DNA of 64,000 nt. Origin: Owenia fusiformis (lineage: Eukaryota > Annelida > Polychaeta > Sabellida > Oweniidae). This document shows, one piece after another, positions 46,891-59,700 of this stretch. A program made the translations under genes and the position numbers. The first letter of the stretch is position 1, and the number at the start of each line of letters is the position of its first letter. Where the stretch lies: NCBI GenBank assembly GCA_903813345.2, contig CAIIXF020000001.1:28695915-28759914 (forward strand), given 5' to 3'. Below the pieces are notes generated by a model. The model was not told the origin of the DNA. It searched no databases and saw only the letters and a list, made by a program, of their open reading frames with translations.

Positions 46891-47696
46891 AAAATGAATC
46901 TCAATATACTTTAAAGTACCATCCGCAAGTTTCATGCTTTGTTCCAAAAAATGATAAGCAATGTGTATTCCATATACTAATGATTTACTTCACAGTTTTA
47001 TCTTAAACATGCATTCCAGGACAAATGAACTGAACTGATGCTGGAAAAAATGATCAATTCCTATTGTTAGATTCAACAGTTTTAGAAGTAATCAATATGC
47101 CATCTATGAATAAACACAAATTTTACAGATTATTTACAGATGACAGGCAATTAAATCATCTTTCATTATATCATCTTTTAAATTGAGGCTTGCTCTCTTA
47201 ACTCAGTCAATTTTTGTTGAATGTGATTTAAAATCTATAATAAACTCTCAACTGAAACATAATATCCTTTGATCTTCACACTTATCAATGCACTCTATTG
47301 TGTCAACTAACTACATAACAAGACTGCTTCAGATCACAAAATGAAGCACCTTGTGGAGTGATCAATGTCTTGAGGAAAGACTAAACATTATTTATGCAAA
47401 AAAGTTCAACCGACCCCCCCCCCCCCGTGTAGAAGCATAAATATCAGATATGTTCCTTAACTTAGCGAGATTAAATATAGCATGCAAATGAATCAAAACT
47501 TACTTTCGTTTTGAAATATTTTGAGGATTCTAATTTTCATACAAAGTTCCACGAAGAAGGAAGTACAAATCTAAACAAAGTTTTGCATGCAAAAAGAAAT
47601 CCCAGTTTAGAACACAAATATGAGTTGTTGGAGTAAAATAGTAGTAATATAGTGTTTTCATAAATAGGTGTTGCGTAGCATTGAGCTAGTTTGAAA
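46891..47696. promoter_or_regulatory. upstream region of the otopetrin gene (no element defined)
   Basis: AT-rich 800 bp before the ATG, including a C run at 47416-47427. An in-frame stop at 47682-47684 fixes the ORF boundary. I cannot assign a TATA box or initiator. Confidence 0.3.
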
Positions 47697-49451
47697 ATGC
47701 AGTCAAAGTGGAGTATCGTTAACTATATTTTAATGACAGTGTTTCTAGCTTTCGCTGGATCGTTTGGATTATCGAGGTGGATAACAGTGAATCAAAAACA
47801 TGGTATCTCAGAAACATTTATGTTGTGGCTATTGCTTCTGTTGCAAATCTTAACTGTTTTCTTCATCTTTGTCTTCAGTCGAACCAACAAACAACATTGG
47901 AGGTATGTACCATGGCGTTTATCAGACACAAATGGTATAACTACGATTGGAATTATTTTGTTTCTAGCGGGGACATTCATATTTGACATTTTCAAAATAA
48001 TAGCAACAGCAGAATGTATGGATGCCTATAGTTACTTTGAGGATATATATAAAGAGAAAATACTGGACTTGGTCCTCACAATCTGGAAACCTCTCGTATA
48101 TATGTCTTCCCAAATACTGCTTCTGATGTGGTGCAATTATGGCAATATTCACAATAACCCAAACATTAAGAAAACATCTGTGTTTTTATTTGCAGCAGCA
48201 TCAAACTTATTTCTTTGGATATATTCAATTTTATTTGAATGTAAACCTTTATTTGCTAAGGAACCTATTGAGCACAATCTAACAATAATTGATGAATCCT
48301 TACGCCAACATGCCAATAAATGTTTGCATGAAAAAAGTGATATGCAGGAAAAGGTAAAACATTTAGAGACATACTTACACCCCTTTCAACTTGAATTTTG
48401 CATCCTGGCCAGTAGTATGTTAATTCACACAAGATCCAGTATAAAACACAGTAAACTGAGGCTGCAAGAGGGTTTGATAGATTATCCAGATATTGAACCT
48501 ATTGAACAGAATGACCATGATGATCCTAATATAGAACAGCAATTACCTGGGGACAATGATGGCCATATGATTCAAAATCCAGTACTGGTAGATCCACCAA
48601 TTATACCGAGAAATCTAACATTCTTCCAACTAATTTGGGTAGCCTTCAAAGACTTTATGGTATGGCTCAAAGAGTCTTTGAACTGTTGTGGCACAGGTTT
48701 CAGATGCTATGGGATGTTCTGGCTCCTTGGTTTATTATTAATGGCACTCCTATTCACAATGGAATGTACCATGTTGATAAAGACATTCTACAGACATGCT
48801 GTCATCATCTCATTAGTACTTAAAACAGTATATGACCCAACCTTAATAGCAGTTACTTCATATATTATCTACAAGTTGCATAAATCAGACAGACTGAGGC
48901 GCTATGGCGACCTTGACACAGAATGTATAATATTAATAATATCATCTTTGGGTCTACTGTTAGACGTTGCATTCTCTTACATATCTACAGTACCTACAGT
49001 AGTTTATCAAGACTTTGACCCAAACTGGATGTTCTATTGTCAAGATGAAGAAACTTCATACATGAGCTCAGAGATTTCCACAGGGACAAATGAATTCATA
49101 ATTATAGCAAGCATAAACCTGGTTGACCAAGCATTCAAACTCATTCAGGTCATCTTTCAAATATACCTTATAATTATCTTAACATGTTTCCTGGATGGCC
49201 CAATGGATGCCAGGCTATCAGAATATATAGGGTTTGTCCTAATGCTAAATGTAGGATACTGGTTAATAGACAGTGTGGTAGAGGTAAAGTTTACCAATGC
49301 TTGGCCCATACAAGAACAGTTCTTCAGTTGTGATAGCTGGGCAGTCCTCATGCACCTATTCTATACCCCAGCAATTTACTTTAGGTTCCATTCTGTGTTG
49401 ATGTTATCAGGCCATACTCATACAAGGAATGGATATGCTCTCTTGAATTAA
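47697..49451 (+). CDS. otopetrin-like proton channel, intronless
   Basis: Otopetrins are 12-helix plasma-membrane proton channels that act as dimers and sense acid. This 584-aa ORF is uninterrupted. The first ATG after an in-frame stop is at 47697 (A at -3). Twelve hydrophobic segments are visible at about 6-25, 41-61, 81-101, 123-146, 160-180, 230-244, then after a long acidic loop 337-361, 367-392, 409-429, 467-499, 510-528 and 546-570. Family signatures include HPFQLEFCILASSMLI in the N-half, NLVDQAFKLIQVIFQ, MLNVGYWLIDSVVE and the C-terminal HLFYTPAIYFRFHSVLML (compare the otopetrin FYRFHS end). The 90-residue loop between helices 6 and 7 is Asp/Glu/Asn/His-rich. Vertebrate OTOP genes have introns, so a retrocopy origin or intron loss is possible. 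It looks intact. A vertebrate paralogue number should not be assigned. Confidence 0.88.
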   Translation: MQSKWSIVNYILMTVFLAFAGSFGLSRWITVNQKHGISETFMLWLLLLLQILTVFFIFVFSRTNKQHWRYVPWRLSDTNGITTIGIILFLAGTFIFDIFKIIATAECMDAYSYFEDIYKEKILDLVLTIWKPLVYMSSQILLLMWCNYGNIHNNPNIKKTSVFLFAAASNLFLWIYSILFECKPLFAKEPIEHNLTIIDESLRQHANKCLHEKSDMQEKVKHLETYLHPFQLEFCILASSMLIHTRSSIKHSKLRLQEGLIDYPDIEPIEQNDHDDPNIEQQLPGDNDGHMIQNPVLVDPPIIPRNLTFFQLIWVAFKDFMVWLKESLNCCGTGFRCYGMFWLLGLLLMALLFTMECTMLIKTFYRHAVIISLVLKTVYDPTLIAVTSYIIYKLHKSDRLRRYGDLDTECIILIISSLGLLLDVAFSYISTVPTVVYQDFDPNWMFYCQDEETSYMSSEISTGTNEFIIIASINLVDQAFKLIQVIFQIYLIIILTCFLDGPMDARLSEYIGFVLMLNVGYWLIDSVVEVKFTNAWPIQEQFFSCDSWAVLMHLFYTPAIYFRFHSVLMLSGHTHTRNGYALLN

Positions 49452-52113
49452 GTATGACTGCAGATTTTAATAGATGGACCTACCGGGGATGGATGTGGGA
49501 ACCAACAAGGGGGGGGGGCATATTTCAAGTCTGAAAGAAATTCAGCACTTGCACAGAAAAATGTTTTAGGCCCCTAAAAGCCCCACTGATTGGGGTCCTA
49601 AATTATTTTCTGGGCCCACCCAAGACCCCCCCCCCCCACCCCTACAGATCTGCCAGTACCCACTATGAATGAATTCTACACATCCCAGCAAAGAGTTCAA
49701 TGGACAAAGCGATCACACTAGTAGTTTAACATCACAGATAGAAACAATTTTGGTGAATAATTCCATAATGTCACTGAGACATCCATTCCAGTTTGTCTGG
49801 CTAACCTATTTGTGGTGTTCACTCATTCAAATGGCATTAGCCAATGGGAAGCTACTTGGACATGATCCCTAAGGCCACTAAAATGAATTAACGTCAAGTA
49901 GATATTTGCAGTATAACAAAGTTTTGCCTCAAAATGCAGTAAGTTCCACAAATTAACCTACTAAAGGTATGGAGTGAAGTATTGTGTTCTTTTTATAATA
50001 TGTACAGATATTCTGTTCATAAGGCTCATTTAATATCTAGTGAATTATAATTTATATCTGACAGTGGTCCTCCTAGCATTTAAGCAATTTTGTGCTGCAC
50101 CCTATTGAAGAATCTTATGATATTTTAACCAAAACATGTTAAAAAGTAGCATTTTACAAATGAACAACTCTGATGATCCCCAGGTGAGGATCATAACATA
50201 GGAAGGATCTAACTATATATGTAGGTATAGGTATATTTATACATTTGTACTGCTACTCTTAATTTTTTATTTGTTAGTGTTGATTTCTTCTGGATGGCAC
50301 GCTTTATCCCACGATTACTGTGTCATATCACTGGCAGATCCTTGGGCCCAGCCCCCCCCCCCTTTGGTGGGTCAGAGAAAAAAAATTGGCCCCAAAAATT
50401 TAGGCCAAATTAAATTTACAAAATTTTGGGATCTCGGGGCCCAAAATTTTTGCCGCGCAACCACAGAATTTTTTCTGATTTGAAATTTAGCCCCCCCCCC
50501 CTTGTTAGCTTCTGAATCCCCCAGTGCATATTGTTTGTGAAGTTTGATCAGTTCATAACAATTTATTGGTTGTATGACTAATTTAGATAAAAATGATATT
50601 CTACATCATCATAATATATCTGGACATGAGTAAATTCAGTAAATACTGCATAAACATTGAGTTTCGATAAAAACATTTATCAACAAAATATAAATATCAG
50701 GTACTACATGTACTCAATATAAATGTACAAACAAAATGTTACTTACCTGATAAAATATGAGATTCAAGTTGCAGCTGTATGTTATGAGATTCTGCTAGTT
50801 ACATCAACTCTGATCTTGATATCTTCTAGCTATACATACTTTAGTTTAGTTATCTCTGAAAAATAGTTGAATAAATTATGTTGTGAGTTGAATCAAAAAC
50901 ATACTTCCAGTCAGTAGCATGATATACTGTAGCTTGTGAGTATATGTTTTATAAAACTAACTTTCTTTTATTTATGTTTTTCAGTCACAGTGTTATATAT
51001 CAATAAGGGTTGAAGGTTATAACTCTCAGAAAACTTGAGAGGCTTTCACGTCATAACTTCATCAGCAGGGAAATACTTGTTTTTGTGTTGTTAACACATA
51101 TTATTGAACATAAATATATTTATTCCATACTTAGTAGTTTTATTAGTAGTGTTATAGGTAAATAACATGCAGGAATATGATTAATATCTGAAGTGAGCGT
51201 GATATCACCCGCTCATCAGATCAATGACATCACAAATTCAGAGAGTAGATACTGAGTCAGGGGACTTGACTATTATAACTTATAAGTATAGAATAAATGC
51301 TAGATTTTTGATACAGGTATAATGGTATATCCCTCGGTAAATACAATATATCAACCCTCAGTCCCTATGGTCCCTCGGGTTGATATATTGTATTTCCCTC
51401 CTCAGATATACCCTGAATCAAAAACCTCCCATTAAATAACCTCTATGTATCTCATACACAGGGAGATATGCAGAGTACTAAAATAGTACTCATGCTATTT
51501 TAACGCTAACTGAGCACTCATTTCAGTAAATATTAGTACTAAATGAGCCCTTATGACATGAGTACTGATTTATTGCATCTTTTAGTTAGTTATTGAGTAC
51601 TCATATGATGAGTGATAAAATAGCAGTAATTTCATTGATTTTTTAGGGCTAAATTAGTACTCATATCATGAGGGATAAAATATTACCTTATACTTAGTGT
51701 ACTATATGTATAACATCAAAAAATAAATTTGATATCTATTGGAAAAATAAATAACTGGAAGATATCGCTACGATATGCTCCGGAAAACAGGATATACCCT
51801 ATATCCAAAATCTCCCAGGACATAACCCTTACATATACGGTGAAACTTGTTGATCTGAACACCTCTCTTATCTTAACACCTCTCAATGCAAATACTTTTC
51901 TTCGGTCTCAAATTTGTTATCTCCGATTGACTAACATGTTTCTATAAAACCTTAAAGTGTGAACACCTGCTAATCTGAACAATTTTGGCCCATCCTAGTA
52001 GGCTAGTAGCATTTGGATTTGACTGGTTTTACTATATTCAGAAGAATGAATATTAAGTAGAAATAATATATAAGAACAAAACCTGCCATGAGAAGAGAAA
52101 CCTCTTTAGTAAT
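49452..52113. other. intergenic with small MITE relatives
   Basis: Relatives of the CAGGGGCGGAT repeat occur at about 49480-49660 and 50330-50525, both with G/C homopolymer runs. A hairpin centred on GTCCCTATGGTCCCTCGG lies at about 51325-51445 (CAATATATCAACCCTC / GGGTTGATATATTG). About 51838-52037 is a copy of the ATCTGAACACCTCTC repeat seen at 20370 and 32945. No gene seen. Confidence 0.5.
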
Positions 52114-52622
52114 TGCTGGAATTACACCATGCATTTAGTCACTAGTCCCTAGTCACTAGAAAACGCCTTAAATGGAGTGTAGTGTAATACTGATCAGTTT
52201 TTGTAAAATGGCTTACCCAGGATTTTACCATTTGCCTTAAACGAAATAAGATGTATTTCGAATTCTACACATTTGGGCCACCGCAAAAATACAGGAAATG
52301 ATGTATGGGAGCCAAAAGATGCAATAGGTCATCAAATCATATCGAAAAAATTGAAAGTAAGTTTACATCACTGGCAAAAGTCTCGGTTACGTTTTCTCTT
52401 AGATGTTAAAAGAATACATTTATTGTAGATGTACACACCTGCTGGATATTTTGCATATCTACATCGTTAAAAGTGCAAGAAAGGCGTTTTAAAGATGACA
52501 GGTGTAATTCCAAAATAAAATTCCTAAGGCGCTTTGGAATTGTTGGTGTAATCAGGATGGTGGTTTTGTAAAGCGCTTTCCTCTAAAGCGCTTTTAGCGG
52601 TTTTTCTGGTGTAATTCCAGCA
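52114..52622. mobile_element. 0.5-kb MITE with 16-bp TIRs
   Basis: TGCTGGAATTACACCA at 52114-52129 is exactly inverted at 52607-52622. AAT lies outside both ends. The right half repeats the words GGTGTAATTCC and AAGCGCTTT. No coding capacity. Confidence 0.75.
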
Positions 52623-52631
52623 AATGTCACA

Positions 52632-54267
52632 TCACTTGCTCAAACCCAATTTGCAAATCCTATCATATCTCCTGACAACTAAATGCTGAACACTTGTAAT
52701 TTCCTTTCTCCAAGTTTGATCCATTTGCAGCCTGCTGGAAAAAAGGAGGAATACCCAGAATACGTACGATCTCCATGTAAATATATGAGCCTCTAAAGGT
52801 TCATCTATGAATTCTGGGATGTTTCCTCCTCTTGTGTCATCAGGCACAAGTAAATTTTACAACTGAATTAATTGAAAAAAAAGACTTTTAAAATAATTAG
52901 ATAAGAGACATAATTGTTTGTACCAATCCTATGAAGAATACTGCCTCATTTACTTTATCAATGTGGTTGATTTCACAGAAAAGTATCTTTCGGTAAATTA
53001 CCATAATGTACACGTTCAATCCAGGGGAAAACAATGATGCTAAATCCCTGCATCCTACATGAATGATAAGTCTAAATCTCCATGACGTCTGTCTAATGAG
53101 AAGATCTCAGTTGTAATGAATACTGAGTAGTCTGCCAGAATATCATCTACTAACAGAATCAGTGCATTTATCAACTGACGTCAAGTTGTTTGACGTCCTG
53201 TTTCTAAAACTATGATACTTATAATGATAACTTTTTTGTGGGAATCTGTAGATCAAGTGTAATACCTCTAGAGGTGGAACACCTCTGTTAGTGGAACACT
53301 TTTAAGAGTCCCAACTGACTTAATGTGAAATGAACCTCTTTAAGTGGCACAACTTTATATCTATACAGCTAGCTGTATGTAAGAATACATGATCAAGGCT
53401 TGAGAAAAAAGAACCTTAACTCAAAGTATAAAGCTAAGTTCTTAAAGCAGTCATTAAAACATTAAACATAAAAAACAAGTGCCGCCTTTTGAAGTTATAA
53501 TAAGACGGATGGAATATGTCAACTGGTCATAGTTTTAATGATATTCTTTGTTATGGCTCATAGGCATGGTTGTAATGTTTTATTTGGTGATGATTTGTTC
53601 ATTCAACAGTATCATATCAATAGTATCCATGTAGGTATGGGCCTTCAAGAGAAAAGCTCTTGAAAGCCCATGATGTAAGTTATCTTCTTCACGAATCCCA
53701 ATAAATTAATAATAATGTCAAAGCTTGGCAACTCGATCATCAAACAGCCATGGCTGCCATTTTTACCAAATCCATTCACTACTTTTTCACTTGTAGCAAA
53801 AATCGTAAAAAAGTACCTGATTTTCGATACTTGAAAAAATGTGACGCAACGATTTTTTACCGCAAATTCCATACATATCAATTTTTACTAATGCCATAAG
53901 TGGATTTCCTGACCGTTTTTCAAAATTCAAAAACATTTTAGAAATATTGTCCTCTCAAGATCTTGCTACCGAGTGAATTTTATCATGATTAAATAAGGGT
54001 AAAGTAATTTATTTTTAGGTTGACTAAACTTGAAAAAAATGTGACGCTTGTCATTTTTGATGTTGCAAGTAGAGGCTGTTTGCACCCTATACTGCCTAAT
54101 TGTTTTGTTTTGATGCCATAATGTTACGCTAATTGTCCCCAGTTCTGTAAAACGTGTATTACCCGTTTTCAATATGGTTGCAGACAACAGAGAAAGTGCA
54201 CCCGCGTTAGAATGATATGACCCGGGATAAAAAAGATGTTTGCATAGGGTTCAAAGGCAGACTGGGC
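52632..54267. other. intergenic, no confident gene
   Basis: A 71-codon minus-strand frame at 52632-52847 lacks recognised similarity and clear splice sites. About 53255-53345 holds CCTCT..GTGGAACACCTCT repeats. An inverted GGGCCTTCAAGAG / CTCTTGAAAGCCC hairpin is at 53639-53670. Confidence 0.45.
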
Positions 54268-54271
54268 TTAA

Positions 54272-55781
54272 GGTGCCATGGAAGTTAACAGGAAATGACA
54301 AAACAAAAAATGACAAAACCATGCTGGATTTTGAAAACTTTTTGAACCAAGATAATAGAGTTCTGTTTGGACCTCCAGTCAGTTTAACTAGGTATCATTT
54401 AGGCCTACATTACTGGAAACACAATGGAAATGGTCAGAATGACCATAAACATGATGAAATAACCTTTTCAGCCCTCTGAAAATGTGACTGAAAAAGAGCT
54501 AAAAGTAGGTGCAGCTGGAAAGGTCAATTTACAGAATCTTTTGATTTTTTCAGAAAATGTGTCCAATATATTGCTCTAAATGATACCGATCTTTGAAATT
54601 TTAAAAAATTGTCTGAAACAGTAATGGCTGTAGTAAAAAGGAAAATAGATCGATTTTCAATTCAGTTTTTTTCATGATTTTCTTTTTCTAAGAATGATAT
54701 CAAATTTTTTAAAATTGTATCAGAGGGCTGAAAAGGGCTGAAAAGGTAATTTCATCATATTTATGGTCATTCTAACCATTTCCATTGTGTCCCAAGTCAT
54801 GTAAATGATATGTGGAACTAGTTAAACTGACTGGATGTCCAAACAGAACTCTGTTATCTTCAGATCTGTCAAGTGTCCCGCGAATGGCGGGACTATCCCG
54901 CAAATTTGATTAAAATCTGGCTCATTCGCGTGTCCCACGATGGAGTCCCGTAAATGTCGACTTTTACCTCCGCGAATTTCCAAAATTGTTGCAATCTCCT
55001 ATGCTAAATAATTGTGATAATCTTGTGATATAAGAAGCTAAGTTTTTTGCACTTTTGAGGAATAATGTTTACCTAATTTGAAAAGTGCTGCCAAACTCCC
55101 AGTGCATCAGATCATCAAATACTGCTTTTGGAAAGAGCATATAGTCCATTTAAAAAACTGTGATTTTGATCCAAATAACATCATAGTTGGCTTCTCAAGT
55201 ACCTAGTATGCCGTTATTTGGTATCAAAATAAAGAGGAAGAGATCAACTTTCATTTTAATTACCAAAATAGGGATGTAAGTCACAAATAGTTCCAATGTT
55301 GGCCTTTTAACTACGCGTGTGGCCTTCATCTCAGAACTGAGCAAATGTTAGCAAATGCAAGTTACAATAAATGAACACTGATATCTCAAAAAGAAACCTG
55401 GGGGTAAGCGTTTGAAAATCCAGCATCACTGCTTTTGGAAAGAGCATATAGTCCATTTAAAAAACTGTGATTTTGATCCAAATAACATCATAGTTGGCTT
55501 CTCAAGTACCTAGTATGCCGTTATTTGGTATCAAAATAAAGAGGAAGAGATCAACTTTCATTTTAATTACCAAAATAGGGATGTAAGTCACAAATAGTTC
55601 CAATGTTGGCCTTTTAACTACGCGTGTGGCCTTCATCTCAGAACTGAGCAAATGTTAGCAAACGCAAGTTACAATAAATGAACACTGATATCTCAAAAAG
55701 AAACCTGGGGGTAAGCGTTTAAAAATCCAGCATGGTTTGTCACTTTTTGTTTTGTCATTTCCTGTTAACTTCCATGGCACC
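54272..55781. mobile_element. 1.5-kb TTAA-flanked inverted-repeat element
   Basis: The ends GGTGCCATGGAAGTTAACAG and its exact inverse are flanked by TTAA (54268-54271, 55782-55785). About 60 bp of each end match in inverse, and a second inverted pair (about 54355-54395 against 54820-54860) makes a nested hairpin. The right half contains a tandem duplication of 307 bp. No transposase frame. Confidence 0.8.
55121..55734. repeat. two-copy 307-bp tandem duplication
   Basis: 55121-55427 and 55428-55734 are nearly identical; I see only single-base changes such as AATGCAAG/AACGCAAG and GTTTGAAAA/GTTTAAAAA. The duplication is inside the TTAA element and looks recent. Confidence 0.9.
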
Positions 55782-55930
55782 TTAATAAACTCTGATCACT
55801 TGTTTGATAATTAAAAACATAACACTATAACAACACTAGTGGATTAAAATATATGATTTATTTCAATTTTCACTTTTGGTTTTTGACTCTCAATCGTACT
55901 CGGCTGCGCATTCTGCGTATGTGGTCTAGA

Positions 55931-56009
55931 CTTATCCCGTTCCAGACTATAGTTATACATGGACTTCTTGAAGTCCATGAGTTATAGTCTTGGAACGGGA
56001 TAAGACTAT
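55931..56009. repeat. 79-bp hairpin
   Basis: CTTATCCCGTTCCAGACTAT and ATAGTCTTGGAACGGGATAAG face each other around the perfect palindrome CATGGACTTCTTGAAGTCCATG (centre about 55970). The long stem has only a few mismatches. It could be a small palindromic element. Confidence 0.85.
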
Positions 56010-56608
56010 ATGTGGCTACGCCCCTGCCTAAGGCAGGAACCAGTACGCGTCATGTCCAGGCATGCGGCATAGTCATTACTAAATGATCACCTTGGATTGA
56101 GATATCTGACTGAAGAACAAGTTGCAAAACTAACATATCCAAATTCTAGTCCCTGGATGGATTTACTGAAGTGAAGCAATCAAATGTTTTTTTTCATGTT
56201 TTTTTCATTTTTCACCATTTGCTTGTTCCCTGCCCTGAACATATGCAAAAGCTAAGCATATTATGGATTGATGAAAACTCCCTCCAATTGTTTTAAGCAC
56301 AGACATACTCAGTACTACTTACCACTATGAGATAGGCAACAAACTCTTGAAGTTGTAAAAGTTGTGGAGGCGGGTCTGACTAAACTGCTGCTGCCATCTT
56401 TATGTTTCCCTTTTCTAAGGGACCACCTCAATATCCAACAAAGATATTGACACTTTTCCTCTAAATATGATCGCAGTTCTTGACATTCTAACTATTTGTA
56501 TATTTTCAGTTTAATTTTCCACTAAATCTGTAATGTAACGAGGAATCATATGTTCCAATTATCATTGATCTAGGCTAAAAATGTTATTATTCTACCTTCA
56601 CCTTTGAG

Positions 56609-56716
56609 ATGACCCTCGAGATTTCAGGCGAGAGTTGGACTATGGCTGCCGTGGAAAGACAAATTTCCAACAGCCCTGACTTTTCCGATGATGAAGCTTT
56701 GGATCCAAGGGTACAG
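56609..56716 (+). CDS. SH3BP5: SH3BP5 exon 1 (coding part)
   Basis: 36 codons ending DEALDPRVQ at CAG|GTAAGA, phase 0. If translation begins at the better-context ATG at 56642 it contributes 25 residues. Confidence 0.85.
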
Positions 56717-59700
56717 GTAAGAGAGTATTCCGTATTTCATTTACATCAGTCGAATTATGTTCATGCACAGTCCAGACGCATTTCTCCCACCCACGTTCTC
56801 CACAATTTGTTTTTCCAAAAGTAAATTTTTCTCCCAAATATTTTTGACTCAGCTGCAGCCACTGAGCCAGTCTCACACCCTATCTGTTGCAAGACTTATG
56901 CCTGGCACAACCGTCGCCATGTTATTAAGTGTTTTTGAGTTGTGTAAGGATTTTGCCATGACCGTAGAAGTTTTATGGTGAAAGCCTGGTGCGACCGTAT
57001 CCTTCATATGACATTTATGACATAGACTATTTTATTTTTCGCCCCTTGCTATTACTACGGTCTAAAAACCTTGGTGTTCGACAATCAAAAAATCCATTTA
57101 TTTTCTCATTCGGCCTTATTCTTAAGTTTTCCCTCCATATATAATAAGTTTGCCCGATCCCTTATCTAGCGCCACCTACCTTTTGTCAGTTAATCTCAGG
57201 AAATTGAATAGAAATTCTCTCATATCACGCAAATCATTTCTCCCTCGCAATGAAGAAAAATGACGTCATCGACAAATGGACTCGTCGAAACATAGGGGAC
57301 AAGGTATGTATATATCAAACGCTGCTATCTTTCTTTCAGCAGGCACCCCGCCTTAAATAATTTTTTTACAGATACGTGACTTGTTATGTCATCCCTACAG
57401 TTCCCGGGATTGACAAATTTATACTAATTGGTTCTTTAATTGGTCTTTGTACTGAACAAAGTCAAGATAAATGTCATTTTTCACCCTTGTTAGATAAACT
57501 CGCCCGATATTTGGAAATCTGACGTCACCCAAACACAGGGCAATGAGAATTTTTGACGTCAAAAAGTCAAATTTTCTGTAAATACTAGACACTTTGTTGA
57601 AGTAGAACTTTCAAATAACTTGTAGTAGTTGCTGTATATGCAAGTTATGTTCTCTGAAGATTACAAAGCTCTTGAAAGTACAGTTTTTTGTGTTTATTTG
57701 TGTTTACTCTATCAAATTTGACAAAAAGTACAATGTAGGACTTGTCATTTTCAGGGAACTTCCTCATGTATAAAGTCAATCATCATTGGCCGCACAAATT
57801 AAAACTGCTATATATATTGAGTCATATTAACATTCATTTTATGCATATCCATAATGCCTGTTTGACCTATCATCGCCATTTCTCAAGTTCGCCCAGTTTC
57901 CGAGATATTGCTGATTTTGACGTCAAAAAGTGAACAATAAACTAACTGAAACTGACTGAAACTGATAGGCAAATCTGACTTGAGAAACTGAGTACTGAGT
58001 AACTTAATAATCAATTTGAAAAATGAACTTTTTTATGGATGTTTGTAAATTTTTTTTTGATGAACAAGTAAAATGACCGTGGGTTCTTTATATAGATTAA
58101 CCTTGGTAATTGATTGTCATAGAAAGTATGTATTATCGAATCAAACATTCTTTAATGAGATTAGAATTAAAGTTTGTGGAAATGAACAGAGTTAAAAATG
58201 AATCTAAAATTTTACGTATCATCATACATGAGTACCATGTACATACAGTAGTAGTCTAGATTTACATATTAAGGTAGTTAAACGATGACATTTTTCATTA
58301 CAGTATTCTCATGATACTTAATGTCATTCAATATAACCATTGCCTCAGTCATAATAATGCCAACTGTGTGCCAACCATTTCCAGTCACTTTGAACGCAGA
58401 CTCACCCAAGATTTCACAAGAGGCATTTTGGGAAGAATAAGATCTAAATGTTTATAGCTTTCAAGAATCATCAAAACCTCCAAATACTGCAATGCTTATT
58501 ATCCCATCGAACGAAGTTCGGAGGGATATAGGGAATGCCTCCGTCTGTCCGTCCGTCCGTCCGTCCGTCCGGGCAATAACTCAAATACCGTTGGCCCGAT
58601 TTTGTTCATATTTTGTACACATATACCCTATGGGGGTAGACATTCTGCTCGAAAGCCGATTTTCAAAATGGCCACTCATTTCAAAATGGCGGCCATTTTA
58701 GTGCCGATTTTACAGTAATTTAGGTGTGATATGTAAAACTGTAATAGCAATATGTTTTAAATGTAAAAAAATTATAAAGAAGCACATGGCAGCCATCTTG
58801 AAAAATGGCGGCCTTTACTCGTCATTTTACGATTTTTGCTATAACTCAAAAAATAGTGGAGCGATTTTGTTCATATTTGGTATGTGAATACTATAAGCAT
58901 TGCACACTGTCTAAAGACACTTTTGGTAGAAGGCGGCCATTTTGAAAAATGGCCGCCATTTTAACATATTTTACTATAACTCAAAAAGTAGTAGAGCGAT
59001 TTTGTTCATATTTGGTATGTGAATACTATAAGCATGACACACTGTCCTATGACACTTTTGGTAGAAGGCGGCCATTTTGAAAAGAAAAAAATGGCCACCA
59101 TTTTAACGTATTTTACTATAACTCGAAAAATAGTGGAGCGATTTTGTTCATATTTGGTATGTGAATACTATAAGCATAGCACACTGTCCTATGACACTTT
59201 TGGTAGAAGGCTGCCATTTTGAAAAATGGCCGCCATTTTAACGTATTTTACTTTAACTCGAAAAGTAGTGGAGCGATTTTGTTCATATTTGGTATGTGTT
59301 AATGAAAACACAGAATGAAATCCTGTGCTAAGGGCTGATGTGAAAAAGTCAGTCCACCCCAGTAGGGATCTAACCCACGACTCCTCGCTTTCCGGGCAAG
59401 TGCTCTACCACTGAGCTACAGGACCGACTGGCTTTTCCACATCAACATTGCATATACAGCATTGCAGCCATGTCTTACATGCCCAGTTTCCTGGACCCCA
59501 TATAAGTTACCTGTCTTTCCAGGTTGTCAATCACTCTATTCATGATGTCACGTGGACTTTCCTACGGGCCATTCCCCCTAAGGAGAAGTAGTATTAGTTA
59601 ATGAAAACACAGAATGAAATCCTGTGCTAAGGGCTGATGTGAAAAAGTCAGTCCACCCCAGTGGGGATCGAACCCACGACTCCTCGCTTTCCGGGCAAGT

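Noticed and set aside
47777-49351. Short frames overlapping the otopetrin ORF on both strands
   Set aside because: Shadows of the 584-aa coding frame.
52632-52847. 71-codon minus-strand frame (GNIPEFIDEPLEAHIFTW) as an exon
   Set aside because: Looks somewhat protein-like but has no convincing splice sites and no similarity I recognise.
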